Origin: Dysgonomonas gadei ATCC BAA-286
GTDB taxonomy: Bacteria > Bacteroidota > Bacteroidia > Bacteroidales > Dysgonomonadaceae
Reading direction: 5' to 3'
Assembly (NCBI RefSeq): GCF_000213555.1
Contig: NZ_GL891983.1
Span: 291,698 to 355,697, forward strand
DNA length: 64,000 bases
A program made the translations under genes and the position numbers. The notes beneath the pieces were generated by a model. It saw only the letters and a program-made list of their open reading frames with translations. It was not told the origin of the DNA and searched no databases. This document shows, one piece after another, positions 8,269 through 17,077 of this stretch. Each line of letters begins with the position of its first letter. The first letter of the stretch is position 1.

Positions 8269-9570
8269 ATGAACAATATAGCAAACATACCCGACAGGGG
8301 GACAAAAAAGAGACTGGTTATTATCGGCGGTGGATTTGCAGGTCTGGAGCTAGCTAAAAAGATAGACAAGAAACTGTATCAGGTTGTTTTAATCGATAAA
8401 AACAACTATTACCAATTCCAACCCCTATTCTATCAGGTAGCTACCGGAGGATTAGAACCCAGTTCTATCTCCTACCCTCACCGTAAGAACTTCCAGAAGA
8501 ACAAAAACTTCCACTTCCGCATGTGTGAAGCGCAGAATGTGGACCCTGAAAAGAAAGTAGTACAAACAAATATAGGAGATATTACATACGACTATCTGGT
8601 TATATCGACAGGATGCGACACCAATTACTTCGGAAACGACAGTCTCAAAGAAAGTACCTTTGCCCTGAAATCTGTTTCGGAATCCTTGTTACTGAGAAAC
8701 AGGATACTGCTTAGCTTCGAAGAGGCTTTGAGTACCGATAACGAAGAAGAGTTGAAAGAAATACTATCGTTTACCATCGTCGGGGGAGGTGCTACCGGCG
8801 TGGAGCTTGCCGGAGCCTTGGCGGATATGAAGAAATCTATCTTACCTAAGGATTACCCCGAAATAGATTTCACAAAGATGGAAATCCATCTGGTAGACGC
8901 CTCTCCCCGATTGCTCTTTGCCATGTCGGAACAAGCATCAGAGAAAGCTGCTGAGACCTTAAAGAACCGAGGTGTAATCATTCATCAGGATATATCAGTG
9001 AAGTCTTATGATAAGCCATTTGTGGAGCTCAGCGACGGCACCAACATTCGTACGCGCAACGTACTCTGGGTTGCGGGCGTAAAACCAAATAGCCTGAAAG
9101 GACTGGCTGAAACAGCATACAATCGTGGCCGGCTTGTCGTTAACGAATACAATCAGGTGCAAGGCTATGACAACATATTTGCTATAGGCGACACGTCCCT
9201 TCTTATATCGGACAAAAGCCCCAAAGGTCATCCGCAGGTAGCACAAGTGGCCTTGCAGATGGCAAAACGCCTCGCAAAAAACCTCAACAACACAACGAAC
9301 AGCAATAATTGGGAAAAATTCACCTACGTAGATAAAGGATCATTGGCTACCATTGGGCGCAACGCCGCAGTTGCTGATTTAGGAAAATTCCGCTTCGGAG
9401 GATGGTTTGCCTGGTGGCTATGGCTGTGGGTACATATCCTGTCGATTGTAGGTATGAGAAATAAAGTCTCTGTTTTTATAGACTGGGTATGGAGCTACCT
9501 TAACTACGATGTGTCTTTACGCCTGTTTATCAAACCAAAATTTAATAAGATGTACAAAGAAGAACTATAA
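8269..9570 (+). CDS. ndh: Type II NADH dehydrogenase (NDH-2)
   Basis: 433 aa. A single-subunit, non-proton-pumping NADH:quinone oxidoreductase on the inner face of the membrane. The FAD-binding fold is VIIGGGFAGLELAKK, the NAD(H)-binding fold FTIVGGGATGVELAGALADM, and the C-terminal FAD contact NIFAIGDTS. YYQFQPLFYQVATGGLEPSSI is the usual NDH-2 segment, and AQVALQMAKRLAKNL follows. The hydrophobic C-terminal region (GGWFAWWLWLWVHILSIVG plus an amphipathic tail) fits membrane attachment. It is bounded by terminators on both sides and therefore monocistronic. Confidence 0.93.
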   Translation: MNNIANIPDRGTKKRLVIIGGGFAGLELAKKIDKKLYQVVLIDKNNYYQFQPLFYQVATGGLEPSSISYPHRKNFQKNKNFHFRMCEAQNVDPEKKVVQTNIGDITYDYLVISTGCDTNYFGNDSLKESTFALKSVSESLLLRNRILLSFEEALSTDNEEELKEILSFTIVGGGATGVELAGALADMKKSILPKDYPEIDFTKMEIHLVDASPRLLFAMSEQASEKAAETLKNRGVIIHQDISVKSYDKPFVELSDGTNIRTRNVLWVAGVKPNSLKGLAETAYNRGRLVVNEYNQVQGYDNIFAIGDTSLLISDKSPKGHPQVAQVALQMAKRLAKNLNNTTNSNNWEKFTYVDKGSLATIGRNAAVADLGKFRFGGWFAWWLWLWVHILSIVGMRNKVSVFIDWVWSYLNYDVSLRLFIKPKFNKMYKEEL

Positions 9571-9876
9571 CTCTGAGAAGAATTGCAGTTCTTCTATAGA
9601 TCTCATATTTATTATTAAAAGTGACAGAGACTAATAAAGGATTCTTTATTAGTCTCTGTCACTTTTCTTTCTGTCCGGACAATTTTATCAAACATGTCAA
9701 AGAACGCTAAAGCATGGCTTTACTATATAGATAAAGTTTCTTCAAAATATACATAGATATTACCATATCCCGGCGATTAAATTTCTTTATATTATTTATA
9801 TATTTGCATATAAGAAGATTTCGATTATTGATTTCAAAATACAGGTTTCCATTTTTCACATAAACACTATACGACG
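9571..9876. promoter_or_regulatory. ndh-kinase intergenic region with predicted promoter
   Basis: 306 bases without a gene. It starts with the ndh terminator (9618-9665). TATATTTG at 9799-9806 matches the -7 box and would give a leader of roughly 64 nt for the kinase gene at 9877. No convincing -33 element is seen. Confidence 0.45.
9618..9665 (+). terminator. Terminator after ndh
   Basis: A near-perfect stem of about 21 bp (AAAGTGACAGAGACTAATAAA with its complement) has a 6-base loop and ends in a T-run. The A-run on the other side makes it potentially bidirectional. Confidence 0.9.
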
Positions 9877-10722
9877 ATGATACTTTTAGCTGAAAGCGGA
9901 TCCACTAAAACCGAATGGTGTTTAGTTAGTAAAACGACTGTTTCCGAGCATTCCTTCACTGACGGGATAAACCCATATTTCGAATCGAGAAAAGAAATCA
10001 GCCATACTATCAGGCTACAGTTACCCGAAATATTTTTCAAAACAAAAATCAAATCCATATACTTTTATGGAGCCGGATGCTCATCCGTTGAGAAAAAGAG
10101 TGTGGTAAAGGCATCACTCGAATCCCAATTCCGCACCCCTGCATTCGTCGAAAGCGATTTACTGGGTGCCGCACGCTCTTTGTTTAATGATCAAGCCGGA
10201 ATAGCCTGCATTCTGGGAACCGGTTCAAACTCGTGCTTCTACGACGGAGAAGAAATCACCAAAAACGTCCGTCCTTTAGGTTTTATACTGGGGGATGAAG
10301 GCAGCGGAGCTTTTCTTGGAAAATCATTTCTTTCAGATTGCCTGAAAGGATTAGCGCCGGATGAATTAGTTACCCCCTTCTACAAAAAATACGGGATAGA
10401 TCCTGAACAAATCCTGGATTATGTCTATAGCAAGCCTTTCCCGAACAGACTTTTGGCTGTACTTTCTTTCTATCTTTCCGAAAACCTCGGCCATCCCTAT
10501 GTTTATGATTTGGTTTACAACAGTTTCAAAACTTTCTTCGAAAGAAATGTTTTGCAGTATGATTGCCCGAATTATCCGGTACGTTTCTGCGGATCTGTCG
10601 CAAAAAAATATTCAAGTATGCTGAAGCAAGTCTCAACCGATCTGGGCATAGTCATTGACAGCATCACAGAAAATCCTGTCGAAGGATTAATCCAATATCA
10701 TAGAAATAGCCTTAAATTCTAA
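9877..10722 (+). CDS. BadF/BadG-type ATPase, predicted amino-sugar (GlcNAc/MurNAc) kinase
   Basis: 281 aa, ASKHA-fold sugar kinase family PF01869. It has a phosphate-1 loop AESGSTKTEW, a central GIACILGTGSNSCFYDGEEI (phosphate-2/substrate loop) and GFILGDEGSGAFLGK (adenosine side). It is collinear with the kinase at 25035-25898 over the whole length, so the two are paralogues. Here the usual Asp of the first loop (ADGGSTKVDW in the paralogue) is replaced by Glu at two places. It stands alone upstream of the first SusC and has its own predicted promoter. A role in phosphorylating imported GlcNAc or MurNAc is inferred from family and context. Confidence 0.8.
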   Translation: MILLAESGSTKTEWCLVSKTTVSEHSFTDGINPYFESRKEISHTIRLQLPEIFFKTKIKSIYFYGAGCSSVEKKSVVKASLESQFRTPAFVESDLLGAARSLFNDQAGIACILGTGSNSCFYDGEEITKNVRPLGFILGDEGSGAFLGKSFLSDCLKGLAPDELVTPFYKKYGIDPEQILDYVYSKPFPNRLLAVLSFYLSENLGHPYVYDLVYNSFKTFFERNVLQYDCPNYPVRFCGSVAKKYSSMLKQVSTDLGIVIDSITENPVEGLIQYHRNSLKF

Positions 10723-11109
10723 TTTATGTATATAACAATTAATAAAAGTTAAATACCCATAGGTTTTTCATTTTCCTATAATTTATTCAAATATATTAAT
10801 TTATATTTGTTAGCGTAATATTATTTAGTAGTGTTGAGATAAAAAACAAAGAAAGTATTAGTGCTCAGTTACTTCACAAACAGGATCATAGATCACTGAA
10901 GTAAATCCTCTTTATTTACATATGTGAAATTATACTAATTTAAGTATCTAAATATTAATAAAAAACTCCCTTGCGGATACTACCGCAACAACATATTGAT
11001 TCGATATCACGACCCTTATTTATAGGCAATATGCTATAAATACACTATTTAGATCACTATAGTCCAGTAATTCTCTTTCAATTATTACTTAAATTAAACC
11101 TATGTTACT
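10723..11109 (+). promoter_or_regulatory. Promoter and ~290-nt structured leader of the first susC
   Basis: 387 bases without a gene. TATATTTG at 10802-10809 fits a -7 box, and no good -33 element is present, as expected for an activator-dependent promoter. The leader after it is collinear with the one upstream of the second susC (16772-17077). Conserved blocks include 10931-10960 (matching 16903-16932) and three hairpins: 10869-10876/10897-10904, 10971-10976/10983-10988 and 11018-11025/11034-11041. A 3-codon ORF (ATG TTA CTA TGA, 11102-11113) overlaps the susC start codon as ATGA. The function is unknown; post-transcriptional control of susC is plausible. Confidence 0.55.
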
Positions 11110-14100
11110 ATGACCGCATTAAAACAAGCAAAAAAAAGTTTTATAAAAAAACTTTTATGTATCCTCTTTGCAGGATTAATACTATCCACCGCGGGGAGTA
11201 TGAATGTGCAAGCAAGCCCTGATAAGTCAAACGGGCCTTCAGATTTACAGCAAACTGCAAGAACCGTAAAAGGTACAGTTAAGGATCATACAGGAAATCC
11301 TTTAATAGGGGTAAGCGTCGCCATCAAAGGCACAACCAACGGTACAATAACAGATATCGATGGTAAATATTCGATCAATGCAGCAGCCAATCAAACCCTT
11401 AGTTTCTCCTATGTAGGATTTAAACCTGTATCTATCCTTGCCGATCAAACCAACATCGATGTAATTATGGAAGAGGATTCTCAAATAATAAACGAGATCG
11501 TCGTTGTCGGATATGGAGTTCAGAAAAAAGAGAACCTGACCGGAGCTGTAGCTTCCGTTGATTTAGGAAAAACAGTAGAAAGCCGTCCGATAGCTGATAT
11601 AGGCCGGGCATTGCAAGGAGCTGTACCGGGCCTGACTGTATCTACAAAATCGGGTGAGATAGGAGCTGCTCCCACAATTAAAATAAGGGGAGGCGTAGGC
11701 TCTCCTAACGGAAGCGCAAACCCACTGATTTTGGTAGACAATGTGGAGATTTCAGACATAACCCTAATAAACCCTGATGATATCGAAGCCATCTCTGTAT
11801 TGAAAGACGCAGCATCAACCTCTATATACGGAGCCAGGGCCGCCTTTGGCGTTATACTTATCACAACGAAGGCGAAACAGCAAAACGACAAACTATCAAT
11901 AAGCTACTCCAACAACTTTGCATGGAGAACGCCTACAAAGAAACCCGAACAACTACCGGGTTGGCAACAAGCCGAAATCAACCTGGCCGGTATGAAGGTA
12001 GCCCCTTCCCCTGCAAATTCATACAATGTGGTCGCCAATATGATAGTAGACCAGAAAACAGTAGACGGAATGAAAGCCTGGGCGGAACAATACGGCGATG
12101 GCAAAGGACTGGGATTAGAGATGGTTTACGGCCGCGACTTTGAGATAGATGCCGCCGGAGCACATTATTACAGAACATGGGATTGGTACGATATGTACAT
12201 CAAAGACTGGATGCCACAACAATCTCACAACCTCTCTATAAGTGGAGGCAATGGAAAAACAAGCTATGGATTAACGCTGGGGTATATCCATCAGGAAGGA
12301 CTCACCAAAGTGAATCCAGACATGTACGACAGATACAATACAAACATCACACTAAACACCGAACTTAGTAAACACATGACAGTCAGGGCAAATGCAATGT
12401 ACACAAAAACCGATCTTGACAAACCGTTTATGTATGCCTCGGATTTATACGACCACATGTACTATCTGTACAGATGGCAACCAATGTATCCATATGGCAC
12501 ATTGGATGGGAAACCGTTCCGAAGCGCCTTAACCGAGCTGCAACAAGCCCCGATGACCCGGCGTAAGAAAGACTATATGCGCCTGGGCGCAGGGTTTACA
12601 TTAAAACCAATAGATGGACTGACTGTTGACTTCGATTTTGTATACTCCACCATCGAATCACGTTACAAGAAATTTGGAGATAAAGTATATGCATACGATA
12701 TCTTCACTGCGCATAATTCTCTGGAGAAATTAATGAATTCATATGGTAACTATATCTCTTCAAGTTACGATTATGTGTACGAAGAAAGAGGCCGCACTCA
12801 GACTCTTACAAACAATGTTGTAGCAACCTATTCCAAGAAAATAAAAGATCATGATTTTAAAGTAATCGCCGGATCTAATATCGAACAAAGCCAATACCGC
12901 TACATCTGGGCACAGAAGAAAGGCTTACTTAGTGCTTCCAAACCCGAACTCAATCTGGCTGTCGGGGATCCGACTACCAGTTCCGAACACACCCATTGGG
13001 CAGTTGCAGGTTTCTTCGGGCGAATCAATTACGCCTTCAAAGACCGCTACCTCTTGGAACTAAATGGACGTTATGACGGATCATCAAAATTCCCAAAAGA
13101 CGACAGGTTCGCATTTTTCCCTTCATTTTCTGCCGGATACAGGATATCGGAAGAAGATTTTATGAAGAAACTCTACCCGGCACTTTCATCATTAAAAATA
13201 AGAGCATCGTATGGCACTATAGGCAATCAGGATGTAGGATTATACCGATTCATATCTACACTCGACGGACAATTGGATAGCTGGGTGATAAACGGCGTAA
13301 GACAAACATCAGTAAGTGCACCGACAGTCGTATCCAAGTCCCTGACGTGGGAAAAGGTGAAAACCGTAGATGTGGGCTTCGATTCCAGATTCATAGACGA
13401 CAAACTAGGGATTACATTCGATTGGTACAAAAGAACAACCAGTGATGTCCTTGCCGCCCAAGCCCTTCCTGCTACATTAGGTGCAACAAGCCCATATCAG
13501 AATATGGGAGAACTCGAAACCCCGGGCTGGGAATTAGCCGCCGATTTTCACCACAAATTTTCCAGTGGCCTGACAATTACATTGGGAGGGCAGATTACAG
13601 ACTATAAGACCAAAGTAAAAAAATGGTCGAACAACTCAACCATACCAAGCTACGGAGGCAACGGAAACGGATGGTCTACAGATGTAACAGTTTACAGAGA
13701 AGGCATGATCTTGGGAGATATATGGGGATTACAGGTAGACAGATTGCTTCAGGAAAGTGATTTTGACTCAAACGGAAATCTTGTGGCAGGAATCCCAAAT
13801 CAGGCAGAAGTATTTCCGGCAAATTATAAATTTGCACCGGGAGACGTATTATACAAGGATTTGGATGGCGACGGATACATCAGAAAAGGTGTAAGAGTGG
13901 ATGAGGCTAAAGATATGTCCGTTATAGGAAATGCAATGCCTCGCTTCGAATACGGATTTAGCATAGGAGCTGATTATAAAGGATTCGATTTCAGCATGTT
14001 CTTCCAAGGCGTTGGAAGGCGCAAACTGTGGGCAATGGGTAATCAGGTATTACCGGGCTATACTGCCGGCGAACCTTATTATAAAGGAGCAGAAGATTAC

Positions 14101-14451
14101 TGGAGTCCCGAAAATACGAATGCGTTCTACCCTCGTCCGATGAACTATTCTCAGGTAGCCTCAGGTAATTATCAGGTAAATGACAGATACCTGCTCAATA
14201 TGGCTTACTTACGATGCAAAACCCTGACTGTAGGTTATACGCTCCCCAGAACTCTAACAAAAAAAGCTTATATTAACAACCTCAGAGTTTATTTTACGGC
14301 AGAAAATCTATTCGAATTTGATAATGTAAAACCGGATATCGATCCCGAGATAGATGTCCGCTATGTAGGAACAGCAGCCGACTCCCGAAATTTCGGCCGC
14401 AGCTACCCTTATCAGAGAACCCTTTCCTTCGGATTACAACTTACATTATAA
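11110..14451 (+). CDS. SusC-like TonB-dependent outer-membrane transporter (pair 1)
   Basis: 1113 aa. The signal region (about 1-36) is longer than usual because of a basic start, MTALKQAKKSFIKKLL. A CarboxypepD-reg-like domain (about 52-135, GTVKDHTGNPLIGVSVAIKGT) follows. The plug begins at EIVVVGYGVQKKENLTGAVASV and contains IKIRGG and DDIEAISVLKDAASTSIYGARAAFG, and the 22-strand barrel ends in Leu (SFGLQLTL). It imports oligomers bound by its SusD partner, encoded 113 bases downstream. The leader and first ~40 codons closely match those of the second SusC, while the remainder diverges. Muropeptide or glycan-fragment uptake is inferred from neighbouring genes. Confidence 0.92.
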   Translation: MTALKQAKKSFIKKLLCILFAGLILSTAGSMNVQASPDKSNGPSDLQQTARTVKGTVKDHTGNPLIGVSVAIKGTTNGTITDIDGKYSINAAANQTLSFSYVGFKPVSILADQTNIDVIMEEDSQIINEIVVVGYGVQKKENLTGAVASVDLGKTVESRPIADIGRALQGAVPGLTVSTKSGEIGAAPTIKIRGGVGSPNGSANPLILVDNVEISDITLINPDDIEAISVLKDAASTSIYGARAAFGVILITTKAKQQNDKLSISYSNNFAWRTPTKKPEQLPGWQQAEINLAGMKVAPSPANSYNVVANMIVDQKTVDGMKAWAEQYGDGKGLGLEMVYGRDFEIDAAGAHYYRTWDWYDMYIKDWMPQQSHNLSISGGNGKTSYGLTLGYIHQEGLTKVNPDMYDRYNTNITLNTELSKHMTVRANAMYTKTDLDKPFMYASDLYDHMYYLYRWQPMYPYGTLDGKPFRSALTELQQAPMTRRKKDYMRLGAGFTLKPIDGLTVDFDFVYSTIESRYKKFGDKVYAYDIFTAHNSLEKLMNSYGNYISSSYDYVYEERGRTQTLTNNVVATYSKKIKDHDFKVIAGSNIEQSQYRYIWAQKKGLLSASKPELNLAVGDPTTSSEHTHWAVAGFFGRINYAFKDRYLLELNGRYDGSSKFPKDDRFAFFPSFSAGYRISEEDFMKKLYPALSSLKIRASYGTIGNQDVGLYRFISTLDGQLDSWVINGVRQTSVSAPTVVSKSLTWEKVKTVDVGFDSRFIDDKLGITFDWYKRTTSDVLAAQALPATLGATSPYQNMGELETPGWELAADFHHKFSSGLTITLGGQITDYKTKVKKWSNNSTIPSYGGNGNGWSTDVTVYREGMILGDIWGLQVDRLLQESDFDSNGNLVAGIPNQAEVFPANYKFAPGDVLYKDLDGDGYIRKGVRVDEAKDMSVIGNAMPRFEYGFSIGADYKGFDFSMFFQGVGRRKLWAMGNQVLPGYTAGEPYYKGAEDYWSPENTNAFYPRPMNYSQVASGNYQVNDRYLLNMAYLRCKTLTVGYTLPRTLTKKAYINNLRVYFTAENLFEFDNVKPDIDPEIDVRYVGTAADSRNFGRSYPYQRTLSFGLQLTL

Positions 14452-14564
14452 TTGATTGCTTAAAATTAGAGATTATGAAAACGAGCATGAACAACAATTC
14501 ACCAAAGCACATGGTAACTTTGTTATGCGAGTTTCCATACATCCGTCAAAAACAAAATTATCGT

Positions 14565-16439
14565 ATGAAAAAATATTTATTATATATAGGATGTTTATTA
14601 GCTCTCGCAACTAACTCCGGCTGTGACGACTTTCTCGACAAAGCGCCTCTGGACAAGCTGGTAAATGATTCGTACTGGGTAGACGAAGTAAGCTTAAGAG
14701 CCTATTCTCAAGATTTCTATTCAACTTATTTTGTTGGATATGCTCAAGACTACAGGGCCTTTGGCGGCTATTTTTCAGGGGACTCATACAATGATGATTT
14801 CCTTCTTACAAGTGATAATGTGAGTGATACAAACCAACGCTTATTTTTCCCTACTACTAATACAACCGGGATCAACAGTGTTACCACCTTGTGGACAGAC
14901 CAATACAAGATCGTTCGCAAAGCCAATGTCATGCTCGAAAAAATCCCGGGTATGACCATCTCTGATGAAGCAAAAAATCACTGGATGGCTATTGCACGTT
15001 TCTTTAGGGCAACAGCCTACAGCACCTTAGTTAAGACATACGGAGATGTACCATATATAGAGTTAGCAGTTGTAGATGCCAAAGATTACGATATTCTGTA
15101 TAAAGACCGCGACCCTCAGGTTACAGTTGTAAATAAGATATTGGAAGATTACAACTATGCCTTGCAATACATCAGAGCAAACGATGGAATACGCCAGGTC
15201 AATAAATCCGTTGTGGGGGCATTCATGTCTCGCAATATGCTTTATCATGCTACATGGCTGAAATATCATGGTACAACTGTTGGCCCGACATCCCAGCCGG
15301 TAAGCAATACCGAGCTTTCAAAATTCTTTAAAGGAGCTATCGATGGAGCAGAGAGTGTTATGGAATCGCACAATTATTCGATAGGCAATACATACAATGC
15401 ATTATTTACAAGTGAAAGTCTGGCCGATAATCCTGAAATAATATTCTACAGGGAATACACCACAGGTATAGCCTGCAATGCACTAATGGCCTATAATGCT
15501 AAAGAAGACCAGAAATTAGGTGGAGCAACCATTGATGCTATCGACAGCTACCTATGCCTTGATGGCCTTCCGATAAGACAATCTCCATCCTATCAGGGAC
15601 AATCAGATCCTAGTATCAAAAACTCTTTCAAAGACCGTGACCCAAGAATATACGATACATTCGTAGACACACTCCGCATCCTAAACTCCGGCCTGTTCAG
15701 CGCCGCCTCTCCCACCGGATTCGCTTCGAAGAAATTCCTTAATGAAGACTGGCTCCTGGGAGGCTCACCATACGTTACAGGAATCCTCAGCCCGGCAGAT
15801 GCGCCTATAATACGCTACGCCGAAGTGCTACTCAACTACGTTGAAGCCCGGTACGAAATAAGTAAAATAGGTGGAGAAGCATTTAGTCAGGCCGATCTTG
15901 ACAAGTCCATCAATGAAATAAGAAAAAGAACCTTGACCAAATGGGGAGAAACACCTGCGGTAAGCAGAAAAATGCCAAATATAACTCTTAGCGGAAATAA
16001 TATAGCCGTTAACAACACCGTTATAAACGACCCCGACCGTGATCCTTCAGTAGATCCTGTACTATGGGAAATACGAAGAGAGCGCCGCACCGAACTCATA
16101 ATGGAAGGCAGACGAAGCGACGACCTCAACAGATGGGCAAAGTTTGAATACTTAAACACAGGCACTTCGAACAATCCAAACAAAACAGTACTTGGTGCAT
16201 GGATCGACAAAGCAGATTATCCAGGGATAGCCGCAGCCGTAAAACTATTTGATCCTGAGAATCCGGTGGCAACCCCAACCAAGGGATACATAAGTTATTT
16301 CAGCATTAGTTCTCCATTAAGATCTTTTACAAAAGGAGACATTAAGTCTGAAAGAAATTATTTACGTTCCATACCGGCCGCTCAGATAACGATCTATAAA
16401 GATAAAGGATATACTTTAACCCAAAATCCAGGCTGGTAA
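14565..16439 (+). CDS. SusD/RagB-like surface lipoprotein (pair 1)
   Basis: 624 aa from the chosen start. The frame is open from ATG 14475, which would add 30 residues that look like leader sequence. The ATG at 14565 gives a clean lipoprotein signal (MKKYLLYIGCLLALATNSGC, Cys20), and the acidic DDFLD after Cys fits a surface-export signal. The helical SusD fold shows as HWMAIARFFRATAYSTLVKTYGDVPYIE in the N-terminal half and VLWEIRRERRTELIMEGRRSDDLNRWAKF in the C-terminal half. It is the substrate-binding lid for the SusC encoded upstream. A terminator follows. Confidence 0.92.
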   Translation: MKKYLLYIGCLLALATNSGCDDFLDKAPLDKLVNDSYWVDEVSLRAYSQDFYSTYFVGYAQDYRAFGGYFSGDSYNDDFLLTSDNVSDTNQRLFFPTTNTTGINSVTTLWTDQYKIVRKANVMLEKIPGMTISDEAKNHWMAIARFFRATAYSTLVKTYGDVPYIELAVVDAKDYDILYKDRDPQVTVVNKILEDYNYALQYIRANDGIRQVNKSVVGAFMSRNMLYHATWLKYHGTTVGPTSQPVSNTELSKFFKGAIDGAESVMESHNYSIGNTYNALFTSESLADNPEIIFYREYTTGIACNALMAYNAKEDQKLGGATIDAIDSYLCLDGLPIRQSPSYQGQSDPSIKNSFKDRDPRIYDTFVDTLRILNSGLFSAASPTGFASKKFLNEDWLLGGSPYVTGILSPADAPIIRYAEVLLNYVEARYEISKIGGEAFSQADLDKSINEIRKRTLTKWGETPAVSRKMPNITLSGNNIAVNNTVINDPDRDPSVDPVLWEIRRERRTELIMEGRRSDDLNRWAKFEYLNTGTSNNPNKTVLGAWIDKADYPGIAAAVKLFDPENPVATPTKGYISYFSISSPLRSFTKGDIKSERNYLRSIPAAQITIYKDKGYTLTQNPGW

Positions 16440-17077
16440 ATACCCTTATTAAATTAAAAAAGCACGTTCTATCACAGGACGTGCTTTTTCTATTTAATGA
16501 AATATCTACTAACAACCTATTACGAGAACATACAGAATGAATAACCATACATATCGTCTGGCAACCTATCACCCTAAATCTTAGAACAAAACAAAAAACT
16601 ACCGGCAACACAATGGCCGACAGATTTTATCCAGAAAGACAATCTCTCAGCTATAATTTAAGAACAAATCAAGCCCACATTATATAACCTAATTTTTGTA
16701 TAAGACAATTAATAATAGTTAAAATACAAATTCTTTTTATACAATCTGCATTTTATTTAAATATATTAATTTATATTTGTTAGTACAACATTCTATAGTA
16801 ATTGTAATATAAAAATAAAGAAAATACTTAGTCCTAAATTACTTCAATTGATAAGGCAATTACCAATGAAGTTAAAACATTCTTTATTCTTAAATGTGAA
16901 AATATACTAATTTAAGTATCTAAATATTAATAATTCTATTAGCGGACACACCGCAACAACGTATAACATTGATATCACGAACCTTGTTTTATTGGCAATT
17001 CTGCTATAAAAAACACTATTTAGTCAAACTAATTAAGTAAGCCTTACAATTATTATTTAAATTAAACCTATGTTACT
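16440..17077 (+). promoter_or_regulatory. Spacer, promoter and structured leader of the second susC
   Basis: 638 bases without a gene. It begins with a terminator (16456-16489), and 16490-16680 shows nothing recognisable. TATATTTG at 16772-16779 is a -7 match. From there the sequence is collinear with the first susC leader. The acttca/tgaagt hairpin is at 16841-16846/16867-16872, the gcgg/ccgc hairpin at 16942-16945/16951-16954 with a different loop, and a TTTTAT/ATAAAA stem at 16987-16992/17006-17011. The mini-ORF ATG TTA CTA TGA (17070-17081) overlaps the start codon exactly as in the first copy. Confidence 0.55.
16456..16489 (+). terminator. Terminator after the first susCD pair
   Basis: An 11-bp stem, AAAAAGCACGT/ACGTGCTTTTT, with a 12-base loop ends in five T residues. 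It lies 17 bases after the SusD stop codon. Confidence 0.88.

Noticed and set aside
14475..14564. Upstream ATG extending the first SusD by 30 residues
   Set aside because: The extension would put residues before the lipoprotein signal and destroy lipidation. The ATG at 14565 gives a standard signal.
10723..17077. Duplicated susC leaders considered as a phase-variable inversion system
   Set aside because: Both copies are in direct orientation and no site-specific recombinase gene is in the window. Deletion by homologous recombination is possible but inversion is not.
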